Of a stretch of DNA of 10,060 nt, positions 5,698 through 10,060 are shown in pieces. A program made the position numbers and the translations under genes. The DNA is from JAGQTE01 sp964648005 (GTDB lineage Bacteria > Actinomycetota > Acidimicrobiia > Acidimicrobiales > Acidimicrobilacustridaceae), in NCBI GenBank assembly GCA_964648005.1, contig CAZYKR010000158.1:1-10060 (forward strand), read 5' to 3'. The first letter of the stretch is position 1. Each line of letters opens with the position of its first letter. The notes beneath the pieces are model-generated. The model was not told the origin of the DNA and searched no databases. It was given only the letters and a program-made list of their open reading frames with translations.

Positions 5698-6531
5698 ATG
5701 TCGTTGGTCACGGTCGACCGCCCGCAGCCGCACACCACCGTCGTCACCCTCAACCGGCCCGACGTCCTCAACGCCATGTCGATCGATCTGGTGATCGAAC
5801 TGCACGACACGCTGGAGGAGGTGGCGGCCGACAACGACTGCTACGTCGTGGTGCTCACCGGCGCCGGCCGGGCGTTCTGCTCGGGCCTCGACCTCAAGGA
5901 CTACGGGATCATCCCCAACATTGACGGCCTGACCGTCGGGCGGATCGCCCAGCGCTCCATGCGGTACTACTCGCGCCTGGTGTCCCAGCTGCGCCGCATG
6001 CACCAGCCGGTCATCGCCGCTGTGAACGGCCCGGCGTACGGCGGCGGGATGTGCCTGTCACTGGCGGCGGAGATCCGCATCGCCGACGAGACGGCGACGT
6101 TCAACGCCACCGGCATCGTCAACGGCCTGACGTCGACCGAGATGGCGGCGAGCTGGCTGCTGCCGCGCCTCATCGGGGCGGCGCACGCCAACGACCTGCT
6201 GTTGACGGGCCGCAAGGTCGATGCCGACGAGGCGTACCGCATGGGGCTGGTGTCGCGCATCGCCCCCGCCGGCACGACGCTGGACCTGGCGCTCGAGATC
6301 GCGGCGGGCATGGCGAAGTTCAGCCCGTACGGCCTGGCCATGACCAAGGACATCCTGTGGGTCGGTCTCGAGACGGCGGCGCTGGAGTCGGCGATCGAGA
6401 TCGAGGACCGCAACCAGCTCATGCTCGGCTTCACCGAGAACCTGCAGGAGGCGATCCGGGCCTTCGCCGACGGTCGCGAGCCCGCCTACACCGACGAGCC
6501 CCGCCGCGACCTCTTCGACACCCCCGGCTGA
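5698..6531 (+). CDS. Enoyl-CoA hydratase/isomerase (crotonase) family protein without the canonical Glu pair
   Basis: 277 aa, normal length for a single-domain crotonase acting on acyl-CoA thioesters in the cytosol. LNRPDVLNAM (18-27), AFCSGLDLKD (59-68) and NGPAYGGGMCL (110-120) supply the CoA-binding and oxyanion-hole elements; LLPRLIG (154-160) and LLTGRKVDADEAYRMGLVSRI (about 168-188) are typical of the second half. In rat mitochondrial enoyl-CoA hydratase the catalytic glutamates are 144 (GGGCEL) and 164 (QPEI). By eye the matching positions here are C119 (GGGMCL) and G139 (NATGI). E148 in STEMAASWLLPR lies near the acidic residue used by dienoyl-CoA isomerases. An isomerase or another crotonase reaction is therefore more likely than classical beta-oxidation hydration. 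It is followed after 66 bp by the ABC genes on the same strand; co-transcription is possible but not shown. Confidence 0.94.
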   Translation: MSLVTVDRPQPHTTVVTLNRPDVLNAMSIDLVIELHDTLEEVAADNDCYVVVLTGAGRAFCSGLDLKDYGIIPNIDGLTVGRIAQRSMRYYSRLVSQLRRMHQPVIAAVNGPAYGGGMCLSLAAEIRIADETATFNATGIVNGLTSTEMAASWLLPRLIGAAHANDLLLTGRKVDADEAYRMGLVSRIAPAGTTLDLALEIAAGMAKFSPYGLAMTKDILWVGLETAALESAIEIEDRNQLMLGFTENLQEAIRAFADGREPAYTDEPRRDLFDTPG

Positions 6532-6597
6532 GGCCGTCGCGCACTACGGACCATCGTCCCTTCCCCACGTCGCTGCTGGCTGCCACGATCGAGCACC

Positions 6598-7308
6598 GTG
6601 GCGATGATCGAGCTGGCCGGCGTGACCCGGTCCTACGAGACCGGCGCCGGCACCGTCACGGCGCTGGCGGACGTGGACCTGCGCGTCGACGCCGGGGAGT
6701 TCGTCGTGGTGCTCGGGCCGTCGGGTTCGGGCAAGACGACGTTGCTCAACATCATCGGTGCCCTCGACACGCCCACCAGCGGGACGGCCCGCGTCGCCGA
6801 CCACGACCTGGTGGGCGCCTCGCGCTCGGACCTGTTCCGCTACCGGCGCGAGACGGTCACCTTCGTGTTCCAGACCTTCAACCTGTTCCCCGGCCTCACC
6901 GCCGTCGAGAACGTGCGCTTCGGCGCCGACGTGGCCGGCGTGGCCGATGCTGCCGCCGTGGCGCACGACGTGCTGGGCCGGGTAGGGCTGGCCGATCGCG
7001 AGGATCACTTCCCGGCCATGCTCTCCGGGGGTGAGCAGCAGCGCGTCGCCATCGCCCGCGCCCTGGCCACCGGCAACGACGTGCTGCTGGCCGACGAGCC
7101 GACCGGCGAGCTCGACTTCCGCACCGGCGTCGCCATCCTCGAGCTCCTCGAGGAGCAGGCGACGGACGGTCGTGCCGTCGTCGTCGTCACCCACAACCGT
7201 GAGATCTCGCGCGCCGCCGACCGCGTCGTCGAGCTCAGCGGCGGCCGGGTCATCGCCGACGGTCCCCCCGAGGGCGGGCGGCGCCCCACGGCTGAGCTGC
7301 ACTGGTGA
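6598..7308 (+). CDS. ABC transporter ATP-binding protein, LolD/MacB type
   Basis: 236 aa, the usual length of a stand-alone LolD/FtsE/MacB-like ATPase that drives an FtsX-fold permease at the inner face of the membrane. Motifs are complete: Walker A GPSGSGKT (40-47), Q-loop Q92 in FVFQTFNLFPGLTAVENV, signature LSGGEQQRV (142-150), Walker B VLLADEPTGELD (162-173, with Glu168 as catalytic base) and switch H199 in VVTHN. The LFPGLTAxEN and DEPTGELD wording is characteristic of this type VII exporter group. The start is GTG at 6598 (ATG at 6604 is the alternative); neither has a clear ribosome binding site, so the message may be leaderless or translation may be coupled. The permease gene starts 7 bp after the stop. 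Assignment is very safe; the cargo is unknown. Confidence 0.96.
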   Translation: MAMIELAGVTRSYETGAGTVTALADVDLRVDAGEFVVVLGPSGSGKTTLLNIIGALDTPTSGTARVADHDLVGASRSDLFRYRRETVTFVFQTFNLFPGLTAVENVRFGADVAGVADAAAVAHDVLGRVGLADREDHFPAMLSGGEQQRVAIARALATGNDVLLADEPTGELDFRTGVAILELLEEQATDGRAVVVVTHNREISRAADRVVELSGGRVIADGPPEGGRRPTAELHW

Positions 7309-7315
7309 GCGTCCG

Positions 7316-9769
7316 GTGAGCGGCGGCTGGGGCCTATGGCTGCGCTGGACGTGGCGGGACCTGCGCCAGCGCTGGGTCCAGGTGCTCGCCATCGCCACCA
7401 TCATCGCCATCGGGTCGGGCGTGTACGCCGGGCTGTCGTCGCAGACGGCGTGGCGCCGCCAGTCGTACCCCGCCAGCTACGCCGCGCTGGCGGCCCACGA
7501 CCTGCTGGTCGAGACGGCCGAGGGGACCGACACGACCGCCGGGTCGTTGCGCGCCGCCGTCGACGCCATGGCGCACCCCGAGTGGGTCGTCGACGCCGAG
7601 GAACGTCTCGTCGTACCGACCCAGGTCGACGCCGGTGCCGTGGCGGGGCGGACCCTGCTGGTGCCCGGGCGCGTGGTCGGCGTCGACGTCGCCGACGGCG
7701 GGCCGCACGTCGACCGGCTCGAGCTGACCGGCGGACGGACGCTGCGGGCGGACGATGCCGGTGCGCCGCGGGTCGTGCTCGACAGCCACTTCGTCGAGTT
7801 CCACGAGCTGCCCGACACGGGGACGATCACCCTCAGCGGCGGCGACGTCGACTACGTCGGCGCCGGCTACAGCCCCGAGTACTTCATGGTCGCCTCCGAC
7901 ACGGTGAGCTTCCTGGCCGAGGCCGGCTTCGCCGTGATGTTCGCCCCGCTCGAGACCGCCCAGGAGCTGTCCGGGCGCACCGATGCCGTGAACCAGCTCG
8001 CCGTGCGGTTGGCGCCCGGCGTCGACCCGGGGGCGGCGCGCGCCGAGCTCGAGGCGGCCCTCGAGGCGAGCGCACCCGACGTCGCCACCACGGTCACGCC
8101 CATCGGCGAGGAGCGCGTCTACCGCAACCTGTTCGACGACATCGAGGGCGATCAGCGGCTGTTCAACATCTTCTCGCTGCTCGTGCTGATCGGCGCCGCC
8201 TTCGCCGCGTTCAACCTGACCAACCGGGTCGTCGAGGCGCAGCGGCGCGAGATCGGCATCGGCATGGCGCTCGGGCTCGACCGGTGGAAGATCGCCGTGC
8301 GGCCGGTGCTGATGGGGGTGCAGGTCGGCGTGCTCGGCGTGGTGGTCGGCGCCGGCTTCGGGCTGTGGGTGTCGTCGCTGATGTCGGACCTCAACCAGGC
8401 GATCCTGCCGCTGCCGGTGTGGATCGACGACTTCCAGCCGGGCAGCTTCGCGGTGGCGTCGGCCCTGGGCGTGGTGCTGGTCACGATCGCCACGATCATC
8501 CCCGTGCTGCGGGCGGTGCGCGTCGACCCCATCGACGCCATCCGGTCCCGGCCCGGGCTCGGTGCCACGGGGCGGGGGCGGCTGGCGCGCCTGGTGGGAC
8601 GCATCCCGCTGCCGGGGAACAGCATCGCCCAGTTCCCGTTCCGCAACGTCGTGCGCGAGCCCCGGCGCACGCTGCTGACCGTGCTCGGCATCGGCGCGGC
8701 GCTGGCCGTGCTCATCGGCCTCACCGGCATGATCGACTCGTTCACCCGCACCATCGACGACGGCGAGGCCGAGATCCTCGGCACCCGGCCGGACCGGGCG
8801 ACGGTGACGCTCGACTTCTTCTACCCGGCGGACGCGCCGGTGGTGACCGACCTGGCGGCGCTGCCCGAGGTGGCGGCCGCCGAGCCGCAGCTCGATCTGG
8901 GCGGCATGTTTATTGATCCGGAGTGGACCGAGATCGACACCTACATCGGGTTCGTCCCGTTCGACTCGCCGCTGTGGCGCCCGACGGCCGAGGAGGGCTC
9001 GCTCGACGTGGACGGCGGCATCGTGCTGGCGCGCAAGGCCGCCGACGATCTCGGCGTCGGGCCGGGCGACACCGTCACGCTGCGCCATCCGGTGCGCGAG
9101 GGCCTCTCCTACCGGTTCGTCACCTCCGAGGTGCCGGTGGCGGCGGTGCACCCGAACCCGTACCGCTTCGTGTCGTACTTCGACCTCGACGACGCCTCGC
9201 TGATGGGGATGGAGGGACTGGTCAACGCCGTGTCGGTGCAGCCGGCCGAAGGGGTGACGCTGGCGGAGCTGAAGGAGGCGGTGTTCGGGCAGCCCGGCGT
9301 CGCCGCCGTCGAGGGGGTGAACGAGGTGGCGGCGTCGATCCGCGACACGCTCGAGGAGCTGTTGGGCTTCCTCGCCATCCTCCAGGGGTTCGTGTTGTTG
9401 ATGGCGCTGCTGATCGCCTTCAACACGTCGGCCATCAGCTCGGACGAGCGGCGGCGCGAGCACGCCACGCTGTTCGCCTTCGGGCTGCCGACGCGGCGCG
9501 TGATGGGGCTGATGGTGACCGAGAGCATCCTGGTCGGCGCCCTCGGCACGGCCGTGGGGATCGTCGCCGGGCGGGTGCTGCTGGCGTGGATGGTGCGCGG
9601 TCTGCTGCCCGACACGGTGCCCGACCTGCGCATCGTCGTCGACGTTGCCGGGTCGACCTACCTGACGGCGGCGGCGCTCGGCATCGTGGCGGTGGCGGTG
9701 GCCCCGCTGCTCACGTGGCGCCGGCTCGGGCGGATGGACATCCCGTCCACCCTGCGCGTCGTCGAGTAG
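7316..9769 (+). CDS. ABC transporter permease with two FtsX domains
   Basis: 817 aa membrane protein, the partner of the preceding ATPase. Eight membrane segments are visible at about 20-41, 283-303, 331-355, 378-400, 452-474, 684-705, 733-758 and 782-802, arranged as two FtsX units of four, each with a large outside domain after its first helix (about 42-282 and 475-683). Coupling-helix-like stretches follow helices 2 and 6: REIGIGMALGLDRWK (311-325) and REHATLFAFGLPTRRV (714-729). This duplicated architecture is known from actinobacterial MacB/LolC-like permeases that work without a separate second permease. The chosen start is GTG at 7316, with GGTGAG (7304-7309) 6 nt before it and overlapping the ATPase stop, which implies translational coupling. 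The same frame stays open further upstream inside the ATPase gene, but that part is a Ser/Pro-rich shadow. No HlyD-like adaptor is next to it. Confidence 0.95.
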   Translation: MSGGWGLWLRWTWRDLRQRWVQVLAIATIIAIGSGVYAGLSSQTAWRRQSYPASYAALAAHDLLVETAEGTDTTAGSLRAAVDAMAHPEWVVDAEERLVVPTQVDAGAVAGRTLLVPGRVVGVDVADGGPHVDRLELTGGRTLRADDAGAPRVVLDSHFVEFHELPDTGTITLSGGDVDYVGAGYSPEYFMVASDTVSFLAEAGFAVMFAPLETAQELSGRTDAVNQLAVRLAPGVDPGAARAELEAALEASAPDVATTVTPIGEERVYRNLFDDIEGDQRLFNIFSLLVLIGAAFAAFNLTNRVVEAQRREIGIGMALGLDRWKIAVRPVLMGVQVGVLGVVVGAGFGLWVSSLMSDLNQAILPLPVWIDDFQPGSFAVASALGVVLVTIATIIPVLRAVRVDPIDAIRSRPGLGATGRGRLARLVGRIPLPGNSIAQFPFRNVVREPRRTLLTVLGIGAALAVLIGLTGMIDSFTRTIDDGEAEILGTRPDRATVTLDFFYPADAPVVTDLAALPEVAAAEPQLDLGGMFIDPEWTEIDTYIGFVPFDSPLWRPTAEEGSLDVDGGIVLARKAADDLGVGPGDTVTLRHPVREGLSYRFVTSEVPVAAVHPNPYRFVSYFDLDDASLMGMEGLVNAVSVQPAEGVTLAELKEAVFGQPGVAAVEGVNEVAASIRDTLEELLGFLAILQGFVLLMALLIAFNTSAISSDERRREHATLFAFGLPTRRVMGLMVTESILVGALGTAVGIVAGRVLLAWMVRGLLPDTVPDLRIVVDVAGSTYLTAAALGIVAVAVAPLLTWRRLGRMDIPSTLRVVE

Positions 9770-9801
9770 CCGCGATCGCCGCTGGCTCGTCCGACGCGGC
9801 T
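9768..9801. terminator. Possible stem between convergent permease and MDR genes
   Basis: AGCCGCG (9768-9774) and CGCGGCT (9795-9801) are perfect 7-bp inverted arms around a 20-nt loop, filling most of the 36-bp gap between the two stop codons. There is no T-run, and the loop is long, so it is only a weak bidirectional terminator candidate. Confidence 0.3.
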
Positions 9802-9805
9802 CGGG

Positions 9806-10060
9806 TCATGGCTCGGGGACGACCTGGACGACGACCTTGCCGGTGTTGGCGCCGGTGAAGAGCATGTTGAGGGCGTCGGGGCAGCGGTCGAGCCCGTCGA
9901 CGAGTTCCTCGCGCCAGCGCAGCTTGCCCTCGGCGGCCCATGCCTTGAGCTGGGTGAAGCACTCGTCGAAGCGGTCCCAGTAGTCGAGGGTGATGAACCC
10001 CTCCATCCGGCCGCGCCGCGCGATGAGGTTCAGGTAGTTGCCGGGGCCAGCGGGTCGGCC
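9806..10060 (-). CDS. NADP-dependent MDR oxidoreductase, C-terminal part (5' end outside window)
   Basis: Only the last 84 residues are present; the frame stays open to the right edge, so the ATG at 10006 is internal. The visible residues GPGNYLNLIARRGRMEGF, then DYWDRFDECFTQLKAWAAEGKL, VDGLDRCPDALNMLF and GANTGKVVVQV closely follow the C-terminus of the zinc-free medium-chain reductases (leukotriene B4 12-hydroxydehydrogenase / prostaglandin reductase / curcumin reductase group). These reduce C=C bonds of enones or enals with NADPH in the cytosol. The full protein would be expected at about 330-340 aa. It converges on the ABC permease gene with 36 bp between stops. Confidence 0.93.
   Translation of the reverse strand, partial: GRPAGPGNYLNLIARRGRMEGFITLDYWDRFDECFTQLKAWAAEGKLRWREELVDGLDRCPDALNMLFTGANTGKVVVQVVPEP

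Noticed and set aside
7031..7315. N-terminal extension of the permease to 912 aa
   Set aside because: The extra 95 residues overlap the end of the ATPase gene, are Ser/Pro-rich, and lack any membrane-protein character; GTG 7316 has a ribosome binding site.
8907..8918. Short AT-rich codon patch (ATG TTT ATT GAT) within the permease as a start of a hidden gene
   Set aside because: The frame of the permease continues cleanly through it, there is no ribosome binding site, and the frame starting nearby (8913) is a shadow. Probably just local codon choice.
7334..9463. 709-aa minus-strand frame
   Set aside because: Antisense to the eight-helix permease; His/Arg/Asp-rich without any domain.

Overview
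The window is very GC-rich (roughly 70 percent by eye), densely coded chromosomal DNA with GTG starts, strong G/C bias at third codon positions and long antisense open frames. The protein types (extended SDR, carotenoid oxygenase-like enzyme, crotonase, LolD/MacB-type ABC pair, MDR reductase, and an Ala/Lys/Glu-rich membrane protein carrying sigma-like and zinc-finger segments) suggest a high-GC actinobacterium. An Acidimicrobiia-like lineage is my best guess, but it is inferred from style rather than from a marker gene. I see no phage, IS, tRNA, rRNA or CRISPR signature.

Layout: (1) 107-1132 minus, an NAD(P)-dependent extended SDR. (2) 1133-1583, a 451-bp divergent regulatory region with a 27-bp near-perfect palindrome close to the SDR start, a GGC(G/A)CC hexamer run, and a 3x8-bp tandem repeat that forms the putative -35 of the next gene. 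(3) 1584-3254 plus, a carotenoid cleavage oxygenase family protein with all four expected iron-ligand histidines. (4) 3279-5534 minus, convergent with it across 24 bp: a 751-aa modular protein with a degenerate ECF-sigma-like region, an HxxxCxxC anti-sigma-type zinc motif, a TolA-like Ala/Glu/Lys helix, one membrane segment, Thr-rich and poly-Gly linkers, and an exported Ig-like C-terminus. (5) 5535-5697, a short divergent promoter region with three TGGACAC half-sites. (6) 5698-6531 plus, a crotonase lacking both canonical hydratase glutamates. (7) 6598-7308 and 7316-9769 plus, an ABC ATPase and its 817-aa double-FtsX permease, 7 bp apart. (8) 9806 to the window end, minus, the C-terminal 84 residues of an MDR NADP-dependent oxidoreductase.

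How they may work together: the SDR and the carotenoid oxygenase diverge from one control region and could act on the same kind of substrate (an apocarotenoid, stilbenoid or other aldehyde/alcohol); this is inference only. The crotonase and the MDR reductase fit lipid or CoA-thioester metabolism typical of such actinobacteria. The ABC pair is a self-contained transporter of the type that moves lipids or lipoproteins or acts as a mechanotransmitter. The most unusual element is the 751-aa protein: one polypeptide joins what is normally a sigma factor, its zinc-binding anti-sigma factor and an outside sensor, so it is a candidate one-piece trans-membrane regulator, or a protein that has kept those folds for another purpose.
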